Origin: DASUAS01 sp036502765
GTDB lineage: Bacteria; Actinomycetota; Acidimicrobiia; IMCC26256; DASPTH01
DNA length: 7,262 bases
Assembly: GCA_036502765.1 (NCBI GenBank)
Contig: DASXXX010000077.1
Span: forward strand, 1-7,262
Reading direction: 5' to 3'
The translations under genes were made by a program, and so were the position numbers. Of this stretch, positions 1 to 5,901 are shown piece after piece. Positions within the stretch are counted from its first letter, which is position 1, and each line of letters opens with the position of its first letter. A model generated the notes under the pieces. That model saw nothing but the letters and a program-made list of their open reading frames with translations, did no database searches and was not told where the DNA came from.

Positions 1-1044
1 ATCGCGGCGATGGAGTGGTCGAGCGCAACCGAACACCTACGTCCCGACCACGGGCTGCCCGAGCAGCCGGTGTCCGGACAGCGCATCACCAACCGCGCCC
101 TGGCGGAGTCGCTGCGCGCCATCGGGCGCGGCGGGCGCGACGCGCACATGACCGGCGCATGGGGCGGCGCCGCGGTCGACGCGGTGCAGCGGGCCGGCGG
201 CTGCCTCACGCTCGACGACCTCGCCGCGCATCGCGGCGAATGGGTCACTCCCATCGCGGGCGGATACCACGACCACGAGGTGCTGCAGCTCCCGCCCAAC
301 GGCCAGGGCGCGGCAGTCCTCGCCGCGCTGGCCCGCCTGGCCGATGCGCCCGCGAGCGATCCCGATGACCCAGCCGACGTCGTCGCCGTCGCCCGCGCCA
401 TCCGCGCCGGCATGGAGGACGCGCACGCGCACGTCGCCGACCCGCGCGCGGCCGAGGTGCCGCGATTCTGGGAGACCGGCTTCTCGCAAACCGTTGGCCG
501 CGACACCGTGTACACCGCGGTCGTGGCCGACGGCATGGCGGTGAGCCTCATCACGTCGGTGTACGTCGGCTTCGGCTCCGGGATCCACGCCGGTGGCGCC
601 CCGCTCCAGAACCGCGGCTTCGGCTTCTCGCTCGATGCCTCGCACCCCAACGTCGTCGCCGGCGGCAAGCGTCCCTTCCACACGATCATCCCCGGCATGG
701 TCCGGCGTGACGAGCGCCTCCACCTGGTCTACGGACTCGTCGGCGGACCGATGCAGCCCCAGGGCCACGTGCAGGTGTTGCGGCACCTGATCGACCACGG
801 CCTCGACCCGCAGGCCGCGCTCGACCGGCCGCGCACCCTGTGGCCGATCGGCGACATCCTCGGCATCGAGCCCGGCTTCGCCGACGATGCCGCGGTGCGA
901 CGGGCCGCGACCGACGACGGCTGGCAGGTCGTCGACATCCCGCAGCGCTGGTTCGGTGCCGGCCAGGTGATCCGGATCCATCCCGACGGCTGGCTCGAGG
1001 GCGGCAGCGACCCTCGCCACGACGGCACCGCGTTCGGCATCTAG
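1..1044 (+). CDS. Gamma-glutamyltransferase family protein (YwrD-like), 5'-truncated by window edge
   Basis: These proteins belong to the N-terminal nucleophile (Ntn) hydrolase superfamily. They are made as a precursor that cleaves itself before a conserved Thr, which then acts as nucleophile on gamma-glutamyl amide bonds such as those of glutathione. The frame is open from base 1. Counting from the Met at 10, 344 residues are visible: PPNGQG at 95-100, DTVYTAVVADG at 165-175, GFGSG at 187-191, LQNRGFGFSLD at 199-209 and KRPFHTIIP at 220-228. Thr166 (codon 505-507) aligns with the catalytic Thr when anchored on the following VVxDG, so the small subunit would be about 179 residues. The C-terminal GGSDPRHDGTAFG resembles the usual family ending. 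Family members are commonly about 520-570 residues, so roughly 200 are missing upstream, and the Met at 10 is internal rather than a start. The real substrate is not shown, because this subfamily often lacks proven transpeptidase activity. Confidence 0.9.
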   Translation: MAAMEWSSATEHLRPDHGLPEQPVSGQRITNRALAESLRAIGRGGRDAHMTGAWGGAAVDAVQRAGGCLTLDDLAAHRGEWVTPIAGGYHDHEVLQLPPNGQGAAVLAALARLADAPASDPDDPADVVAVARAIRAGMEDAHAHVADPRAAEVPRFWETGFSQTVGRDTVYTAVVADGMAVSLITSVYVGFGSGIHAGGAPLQNRGFGFSLDASHPNVVAGGKRPFHTIIPGMVRRDERLHLVYGLVGGPMQPQGHVQVLRHLIDHGLDPQAALDRPRTLWPIGDILGIEPGFADDAAVRRAATDDGWQVVDIPQRWFGAGQVIRIHPDGWLEGGSDPRHDGTAFGI

Positions 1045-1051
1045 TCACCCG

Positions 1052-1071
1052 CGCTCGCTCCCGCTCGCTCC
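1052..1071. repeat. Perfect 10-bp tandem direct repeat (x2)
   Basis: The 10-mer CGCTCGCTCC occurs twice head to tail, at 1052-1061 and 1062-1071, eight bases after the stop of the gamma-glutamyltransferase gene. Each copy itself contains CGCT-CGCT. It lies wholly in the intergenic spacer. No function is evident. It may be a slippage product or a fragment of a dispersed genomic repeat. Confidence 0.6.
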
Positions 1072-1079
1072 GTCCTCAC

Positions 1080-1103
1080 ACCGGGAGCCACCGCGCCGGT
1101 TTT
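1080..1103 (+). terminator. Weak candidate terminator hairpin after the gamma-glutamyltransferase gene
   Basis: ACCGG (1080-1084) can pair with CCGGT (1096-1100) around an 11-nt loop, and a short T run (1100-1103) follows. The stem is only 5 bp and the T run only 4, so this is a weak intrinsic terminator at best. It would separate the upstream gene from the paralogous pair. Confidence 0.25.
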
Positions 1104-1120
1104 GACGCGCGTACCGACGC

Positions 1121-1128
1121 AGGTGAGG
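1121..1128 (+). promoter_or_regulatory. Ribosome binding site that selects the GTG start at 1138
   Basis: AGGTGAGG ends 9 nt before the GTG at 1138, a normal spacing. It directly abuts the ATG at 1129, leaving no spacer, which argues against that ATG. TTGACG at 1102-1107 with GAGGAT at 1125-1130 (17-nt spacing) could also be a weak promoter, but the -10 matches only 3 of 6 bases and I do not claim it. Confidence 0.6.
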
Positions 1129-1137
1129 ATGCCCGGC

Positions 1138-1875
1138 GTGCTCTTCCTCCACGAAACTCATTCCGTCGACGGTTACCACGAAGACGACTTCGAGGCCGCG
1201 TTCCGCGACCACTGGATGCCCACCCTCGCCGAAGACGACGACGCCCGCCTCCTCTGGTACTGCAACCTCACGCACGGCAGCACCTGGTCGTACCGGGTGG
1301 TCACCGTCACCGCGGTGCGCGACGGCGCCGCGTACGAGCGCCTCGCCACGCGCATCCAGCAGGGCGACCTGCAGGAGTGGATGCGGGCGCTCGACACGAC
1401 GCGTCACGACGCGCACGCCAAGGTGCTGGTGCCGCTGCCCTGGTCGCCGATGGCCGATCTCGACCTGGCGTCGGTGCCGGGCGGGGGCGTCGACCGCGAG
1501 CCCGTCGTGTACATGCAGGACACGATGTGGCCGTACGAGGACAAATTCCTCGACTACATCGAGGCGTCGGGCAGCGTGTACTCGAAGTCGCTCGAACACC
1601 GCGACAGCGGTGCGCCTCGCTTCCTTGACATCGAAGCCGGCTTCCAGCCTGCGTTCGGCTCGCACGTGCGCCGAGAGGTGATGCTCATGCAGCGCGTGCT
1701 CGACGTCGAGCGCCTGCAGGGCCTGCTCATGACCGACATCCCTCGCGAGATGCGAGCGCCGGGCACGTGGATGCACGATGCGCTGGCGCTGCGAGACAAG
1801 TGGGAGAGCCTGTTGCTCCGCACCACCCGCTGGTCGCCGGCACCACTCGAGCTCGCGACCGCGGAGGTGGCCTGA
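1138..1875 (+). CDS. Hypothetical protein A, first of a tandem paralogous pair; possible duplicated alpha/beta-barrel-like domain
   Basis: I do not recognise this family. The 245-residue protein has no signal peptide or membrane segment and is rich in Trp, Asp and His, so it is probably cytosolic. It matches its downstream neighbour along its whole length from residue 1 to the WSP at 232-234, about 50% identical by hand count. Shared blocks are DDARLLWY (34-41), RDGAA.ERL (61-69), WSP (102-104), GS.VRRE (174-180) and PGT.M.DALA.RD (208-220). The halves 2-104 and about 123-234 resemble each other, each running from a beta-strand-like start to a WSP end. The length and pattern recall dimeric alpha/beta-barrel (EthD, NIPSNAP) proteins, but this is inference only. 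The GTG start was chosen because it aligns with the neighbour's ATG and has a well-spaced ribosome binding site. Starts at 1102 (TTG) or 1129 (ATG) would add an unmatched N-terminus. The last 11 residues, after WSP, are unique to this copy. Confidence 0.75.
   Translation: MLFLHETHSVDGYHEDDFEAAFRDHWMPTLAEDDDARLLWYCNLTHGSTWSYRVVTVTAVRDGAAYERLATRIQQGDLQEWMRALDTTRHDAHAKVLVPLPWSPMADLDLASVPGGGVDREPVVYMQDTMWPYEDKFLDYIEASGSVYSKSLEHRDSGAPRFLDIEAGFQPAFGSHVRREVMLMQRVLDVERLQGLLMTDIPREMRAPGTWMHDALALRDKWESLLLRTTRWSPAPLELATAEVA
1863..1867 (+). promoter_or_regulatory. Ribosome binding site of hypothetical protein B
   Basis: GGAGG lies inside the last codons of gene A, 7 nt before the ATG at 1875. With the TGATG stop/start overlap this indicates translational coupling of the pair. 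Confidence 0.7.
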
Positions 1876-2585
1876 TGCTGTTCGTCCACGAGACGCACGA
1901 GGTCGTCGGCCTCAAGGAAGACGAGTTCGAGACGCTGTACCGCACCGGTTGGATGCCGATGCTCGCCGCAGGCGACGACGCCCGTCTGCTCTGGTACATG
2001 AACCACGCCCTCGGCAGCGGACCCGCGTACAACGTCGTGACCATCACGGGTGTGCGCGACGGCGCCGCCTGGGAGCGACTCGACGAGCGCCTCCGCAACG
2101 GCGATCTGCGCGACTGGTTGAAGTCCGTCGACGCCTGCCGCCACAACGTGACGGCGAAGGTGATGCTGCCGGTGCACTGGTCGCCCATCCAGGAGGTCGA
2201 CTTCGCCGACGTCCCGACCGACGGGCGCGAGCACGAGCTGCACCTGTTCATGGAGGACACCGGCTGGCCGACGTCGTCGCTCGACGAGTACATCCAGGCG
2301 TGGGACGACATCTACCGCAAGCCGATCCTGGCCTACGCCGACGACATGCGCGCCATCCCCATCGACATCCAGGCGTGCTTCCAGAACGCGCACGGATCGG
2401 CGGTGCGGCGCGAGGCGATGTTGTGGCAGTGGATCCCCGATCCCGCCACGGTCACACACCTCATCGCCACCGACCTGCCGATCGAGCGGCGCGAACCGGG
2501 CACCTACATGTACGACGCGCTCGCGTTCCGCGACCAGTGGCGAAGCCGGCTGCTCAGGACCGCGGCCTGGTCACCGCTCTACTGA
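1875..2585 (+). CDS. Hypothetical protein B, second of a tandem paralogous pair
   Basis: The family is not recognised. The protein has 236 residues, no signal peptide and no membrane segment. It aligns with gene A over residues 1-234 with apparently only two compensating single-residue gaps near 135-152. The conserved blocks are those listed for gene A. Within B, LFVHET (2-7) and LFMEDT (124-129) open two comparable halves, and HWSP (101-104) and AWSP (231-234) close them. GSGPAYNVVTITGVRDGAAWERL-like and GSAVRREAMLWQWIPDPATVTHL-like stretches sit in the middles, which suggests an ancient internal duplication. The start is the ATG of the TGATG overlap with gene A and has a good ribosome binding site, so A and B are almost certainly one operon and possibly form a heteromer. 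The stop overlaps the end of the convergent GH3 gene by 7 bp. Residues that could be tested as functional are the conserved HETH near the N-terminus, DDARLLWY and VRRE. Confidence 0.8.
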   Translation: MLFVHETHEVVGLKEDEFETLYRTGWMPMLAAGDDARLLWYMNHALGSGPAYNVVTITGVRDGAAWERLDERLRNGDLRDWLKSVDACRHNVTAKVMLPVHWSPIQEVDFADVPTDGREHELHLFMEDTGWPTSSLDEYIQAWDDIYRKPILAYADDMRAIPIDIQACFQNAHGSAVRREAMLWQWIPDPATVTHLIATDLPIERREPGTYMYDALAFRDQWRSRLLRTAAWSPLY

Positions 2586-5035
2586 CGCTCCAGCGACACG
2601 ATGTGCGCGACGTCGGCCGACGACCGGCCGACGTGCAGCTCGTAGGTGCCGGGGGCGACGTGCCAGTCACCGGCAGTCGGGTCCCAGTAGGCGAACGCGC
2701 GCGCGTCGAGCGTGAGCTCGATCGTGGTCGCCTCGCCGGGGTCGAGCGTCACCTTGGCGAACGCCTTCAGCTCCTTCGGCGCGCGCGTGACGACCGTCGA
2801 TGACGGCGGCGCGACGTAGCACTGCACCACTTCGGCCCCGCGGCGGGCGCCGGTGTTGGTGACCTCGACCCGCACGGTCACCGCGTCGCCAGCTCCGTCC
2901 GCGGCGGACGTCACCGTCGGCGCGCCGAACGCGTACGTCGAGTAGGAGAGCCCGTGGCCGAACGGGAACCGTGTCGGCAGGTGGCGCGCTTCGTACCAGC
3001 GGTACCCGAGCAGCGCGCCCTCGCCGTAGCGCAGCTCGCCGAACTCCCCGGGGAAGTTGCCGAACGAGGGGTTGTGCTCGAGCCGCACCGGGAACGTGGT
3101 CGGGAGTCGGCCCCCGGGCTCGGCCTCGCCGAAGAGGACGTCGGCGAGGGCGTTGCCCATCTCCTGGCCGCCGAACCAGGCCTGCACGATCGCGGGCGCG
3201 TCGCCGGCCCAGTCCATGGTGACCGGCGATCCCGTGTTCACGACCACGACCGTGTTCGGGTTGGCCGCGACCGCACGCGCGACCAGCTCGTCCTGACGAC
3301 CGGGGAGATCCATCGAGGCGCGGTCCTCACCTTCGGTCTCCCAGTCGTCGTTGGTCCCCACCATCACGATCACTGCGTCCGCCGCGGCCGCGGTGGCGAC
3401 CGCACGGTCGAGCAGCTCGGGAGGCGACGGGCGCCGCAACCCGAGCTTCATGCCGCGCAGGAAGAACGCGTCGGGTGCAACCGAGAACTCCACGACCACC
3501 TCGATGGCGCGCCCCGCCTCGAGCTCGACGTCGGCGAGCGACTCGGCACTGGCGAAGCCGAAGAACTCCGTGCCCGGGCCGGGAGGGTCGGCGACTCCGT
3601 CGAGCAGGACCTCGCCGTCGAGGAGGATCCGCCCGCGGCCGGCCATCTGCACCAGCGCGAACGTGTACGTGCCGCTTTCATCGGGGACGTACGTCGCGGT
3701 GGCGCGGAACGAGAAGGTCCCCGAGTCGACTCCCGCCGGGAGCGGGTCGACGACCAGCAGCTTGCCGCTGCGGTAGCGCCCACGCGCCACCGGCTCACCG
3801 GCGATCTCGGGACCGTTGAAGTACTCGATCTCGAACGGCGCGTAGAGCGGCGCGGTGGTGCGGTCGATGTCGACGCCGCGTGCGAACTGCACGTCGACCG
3901 CGTCGCCCAGCTTGCTGCGCAGTGCGTCGAGCAGGCTGATCTCGTAGTGCGGCGCGAGGTTGGCCGAGCCGCCGCCCATCATCTGCGGGCGTTCGGCATT
4001 GGGGCCCAGCACCGCGAGCGTGCGCACGCGCGAGCGGTCGAACGGCAGCACCGCCGTGTTGCCAGAACGGGTTTCGTTGCGCAGCAGCACGGTCGCCGCG
4101 GCCGCGGCTTCGCGCGCGAGGGCGCGGTGTTCCGGGCGGTCGATCGACGTGCTCGCCCACGCCGGATCGTCGTCGAGTGCGCCGACGCGGTCGAAGACCT
4201 GGAGCAGATGCGTCACGTGCTCGTCGAGCTCGCGCTCCGGCACGTCGCCCGCCGCGACTGCGTCACCGAGGAGCTTCCCGTAGAACGCGCCCGGTCCCGG
4301 CATCTCGAGGTCGAGGCCGGCGGCCGACGACCCGACAGTGGAGCCCGCACTCATCCAGTCGGTGAGCACGAAGCCCTCGTACCCCCACTCGCCGCGCAGG
4401 ATCCCGGTGATGAGCTGGCGGTGTTCCGAGCAGTGGGGGCCGTTGAGCCGGTTGTACGCGGTCATGATCCCGAGCGCGCCGCCCTCGCGCACCGCGAGCT
4501 CGAACGGCACCAGCGTGAGCTCGCGCAGCGTGCGGTCGTCGATCACCGAGTTGATGCTGTGACGCTCGAACTCGGCGTCGTTGCCGGCGAAGTGCTTCAC
4601 CGTGGTGACGACGCCCTGTGACTGCACGCCGCGCACGAACGCGGCCGCGGTCTTGCCCGACAGGAGCGGGTCCTCGGAGTAGCACTCGAAGTTGCGGCCG
4701 CCGAGCGGCGAGCGGTGCAGGTTGACCGTCGGCGCGAGCAGCACCCGACACGCCTTGGTCAACGCCTCCTCGCCGAGCATCGCGCCGACCCGCTCGACCA
4801 GCTCGGGGTCCCACGTGGCCCCGAGCGCGGAACCGCACGGCGCGCACACCGCGGTCTCATCCCCGAGGCCGAAGAGCGCGCTCCCCCGCGCGCCGTTCGG
4901 ACCGTCGGTCACCCGGATCGGTGGGATGCCCACCCGCTCGTTGGCCACGAGGGTCCAGAAGTCGGCGCCGGCGGTGAACGCCGCCTTCTCCTCGACGGTC
5001 ATGGAAGCGACCAACGCGGCGATGTCTCGACTCAT
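2579..5035 (-). CDS. Glycoside hydrolase family 3 beta-glycosidase with inserted PA14 domain
   Basis: This is a retaining exo-acting glycosidase, most likely a beta-glucosidase, of 818 residues. Residues 1-280 form the TIM-barrel domain, with TDGPNG at 43-48 (substrate-binding Asp44), GGRNFECYSEDP at 112-123, KHF at 147-149, and GFVLTDW at 221-227 with predicted nucleophile Asp226. Residues about 305-395 and 535-650 form the alpha/beta sandwich. It carries WETEGEDR (565-572), whose Glu568 aligns with the acid/base of the yeast PA14-containing enzyme KmBglI. A PA14-like insert spans about 396-535, and a fibronectin III-like domain about 715-805. There is no signal peptide, so the enzyme is probably cytosolic. 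The start at 5035 fits the family N-terminus (MTVEEKAAFTAGADFW follows closely), but no good ribosome binding site precedes it; GGGAAG lies 17 nt away. It lies 53 nt downstream of the exporter permease on the same strand and may be read from that operon. The 3' end overlaps gene B by 7 bp. Substrate could also be beta-xylosides or glycosylated secondary metabolites. Confidence 0.93.
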   Translation of the reverse strand: MSRDIAALVASMTVEEKAAFTAGADFWTLVANERVGIPPIRVTDGPNGARGSALFGLGDETAVCAPCGSALGATWDPELVERVGAMLGEEALTKACRVLLAPTVNLHRSPLGGRNFECYSEDPLLSGKTAAAFVRGVQSQGVVTTVKHFAGNDAEFERHSINSVIDDRTLRELTLVPFELAVREGGALGIMTAYNRLNGPHCSEHRQLITGILRGEWGYEGFVLTDWMSAGSTVGSSAAGLDLEMPGPGAFYGKLLGDAVAAGDVPERELDEHVTHLLQVFDRVGALDDDPAWASTSIDRPEHRALAREAAAAATVLLRNETRSGNTAVLPFDRSRVRTLAVLGPNAERPQMMGGGSANLAPHYEISLLDALRSKLGDAVDVQFARGVDIDRTTAPLYAPFEIEYFNGPEIAGEPVARGRYRSGKLLVVDPLPAGVDSGTFSFRATATYVPDESGTYTFALVQMAGRGRILLDGEVLLDGVADPPGPGTEFFGFASAESLADVELEAGRAIEVVVEFSVAPDAFFLRGMKLGLRRPSPPELLDRAVATAAAADAVIVMVGTNDDWETEGEDRASMDLPGRQDELVARAVAANPNTVVVVNTGSPVTMDWAGDAPAIVQAWFGGQEMGNALADVLFGEAEPGGRLPTTFPVRLEHNPSFGNFPGEFGELRYGEGALLGYRWYEARHLPTRFPFGHGLSYSTYAFGAPTVTSAADGAGDAVTVRVEVTNTGARRGAEVVQCYVAPPSSTVVTRAPKELKAFAKVTLDPGEATTIELTLDARAFAYWDPTAGDWHVAPGTYELHVGRSSADVAHIVSLERQ
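2610..2634 (+). terminator. Strong GC-rich hairpin just past the A/B operon, inside the convergent GH3 gene
   Basis: ACGTCGGCCG (2610-2619) and CGGCCGACGT (2625-2634) form a perfect 10-bp stem with a 5-nt loop, beginning 25 nt after the stop of gene B. There is no T tract after it, so it is not a textbook intrinsic terminator, although U-poor hairpins are reported to end transcripts in high-GC actinobacteria. It also encodes part of the C-terminus of the GH3 enzyme (around GRSSAD), so codon constraint is an alternative explanation. Confidence 0.4.
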
Positions 5036-5088
5036 GCGCGGGAGCGTAACGACTTCCCGACGATCAAGGTTGGGCCGGTCGCGTCGGG
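5036..5088 (-). promoter_or_regulatory. 53-nt spacer between permease and GH3 gene, with two competing hairpins
   Basis: In the minus-strand transcript, CCCGAC (plus positions 5088-5083) can pair with GTCGGG (5061-5056). Alternatively CGGGA (5059-5055) can pair with TCCCG (5043-5039) close to the GH3 start codon. The two pairings share bases 5056-5059, so they exclude each other. Short complementary runs are common in DNA this rich in G+C, so the structure may be chance. No convincing -35/-10 pair for a separate GH3 promoter was found. Confidence 0.3.
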
Positions 5089-5901
5089 TCAGACGGCGCG
5101 GCGGTAGCGGGACACGGCGATCGGCGCGCAGACCGCCACGATGCCGACGATCCAGATGATGGCCAGGGTGACATCGTGCGCGGTCGGCCCGCCGATGGTG
5201 AGGGCGCGGGCGGCATTGACGACGACGGACACCGGCTGGTTCTTGGCCCAGCCCTGCAACCACGACGGCATCGTGGCCACGGGCACGAACGCCGACGACG
5301 CGAACACCAACGGAGCCAGGATCGGGAACGACACTGCCTGCGCGGTCTCGGCGTCCTTCACGGTGAGGCCGACGATGGCGAACACCCACGACAGCGAGTA
5401 CGAGAACGCGACGATGATCGCGATCGCACCGAGCAGACCCCACACGTTGGTACCGATCGTCCACCCGACGCAGAACCCGACGACGCACATCAAGATCACG
5501 ACGAAGAAGTTCCGCACCAGGTCGGCGAGGGTGCGACCGACCAGGACCGCCGAACGCGCCATCGGCAACGAGCGGAACCGGTCGATGAGGCCCTTGCTCA
5601 GGTCGTCGGCGAGACCGACGCCCGTGGTGAGCGACCCGAACACGATGGTCTGCACGAAGATGCCGGGCATCAGGAAGTTCACGTAGGTCTGCCCCGGCGG
5701 CAGGCTGCCCTGGATGGCACCGCCGAACACGTAGCGGAACATCAGCACGAAGATGACGGGCTGGATGGTGGCGAACACCAGCAGCTGCGGGTTGCGCACG
5801 AGGTTGAGCAGGTTGCGCCACGCCATCGTGAGCGCGTCGCCGACCGCGTGACCGCGGTTGATGCGCACGGTCGTGGGTGCGTCGGCCGTGATCGTGGTCA
5901 T
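5089..5901 (-). CDS. ABC-2 type exporter permease, DrrB-like
   Basis: This is the membrane half of a daunorubicin-resistance type ABC exporter and would pair with the ATPase encoded just upstream. It has 270 residues, typical for the family. Six hydrophobic segments are visible at about 40-60, 78-98, 131-150, 155-180, 188-210 and 245-264. The conserved ABC-2 stretch SKGLIDRFRSLPMARSAVLVGRTLADL runs from about 102 to 128, between the second and third segments. The N-terminal 25 residues are polar and probably cytosolic, and the C-terminus ends in a basic SRYRRAV. The start codon overlaps the ATPase stop (ATGA, 5898-5901) and has a strong ribosome binding site, so the two proteins are probably made in a fixed ratio. 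Substrates in this family include drugs, lipids and glycosylated natural products; the sequence does not say which. Two such ATPase-permease units would assemble as a heterotetramer. Confidence 0.93.
   Translation of the reverse strand: MTTITADAPTTVRINRGHAVGDALTMAWRNLLNLVRNPQLLVFATIQPVIFVLMFRYVFGGAIQGSLPPGQTYVNFLMPGIFVQTIVFGSLTTGVGLADDLSKGLIDRFRSLPMARSAVLVGRTLADLVRNFFVVILMCVVGFCVGWTIGTNVWGLLGAIAIIVAFSYSLSWVFAIVGLTVKDAETAQAVSFPILAPLVFASSAFVPVATMPSWLQGWAKNQPVSVVVNAARALTIGGPTAHDVTLAIIWIVGIVAVCAPIAVSRYRRAV

Noticed and set aside
505..507. Apparent loss of the catalytic Thr in the gamma-glutamyltransferase if DTVY is aligned with TTHY on the Tyr
   Set aside because: Anchoring on the downstream VVxDG adds one residue and puts Thr166 on the nucleophile, the usual pattern in YwrD-like members.
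37..1020. 327-codon minus-strand frame antisense to the gamma-glutamyltransferase gene
   Set aside because: Composition is dominated by Val, Arg, Gly and Asp with no domain; the plus strand has clear family motifs.
2954..4621. 555-codon plus-strand frame antisense to the GH3 gene
   Set aside because: The translation is Arg/Glu/Val-rich without recognisable motifs and mirrors the codon pattern of the GH3 gene. The opposite strand has intact catalytic motifs.
5062..5069. GATCAAGG, identical to one arm of the candidate MarR operator, upstream of the GH3 gene
   Set aside because: Only a single half-site is present, with no matching CCTTGA arm at the right distance, so a second operator is not supported.
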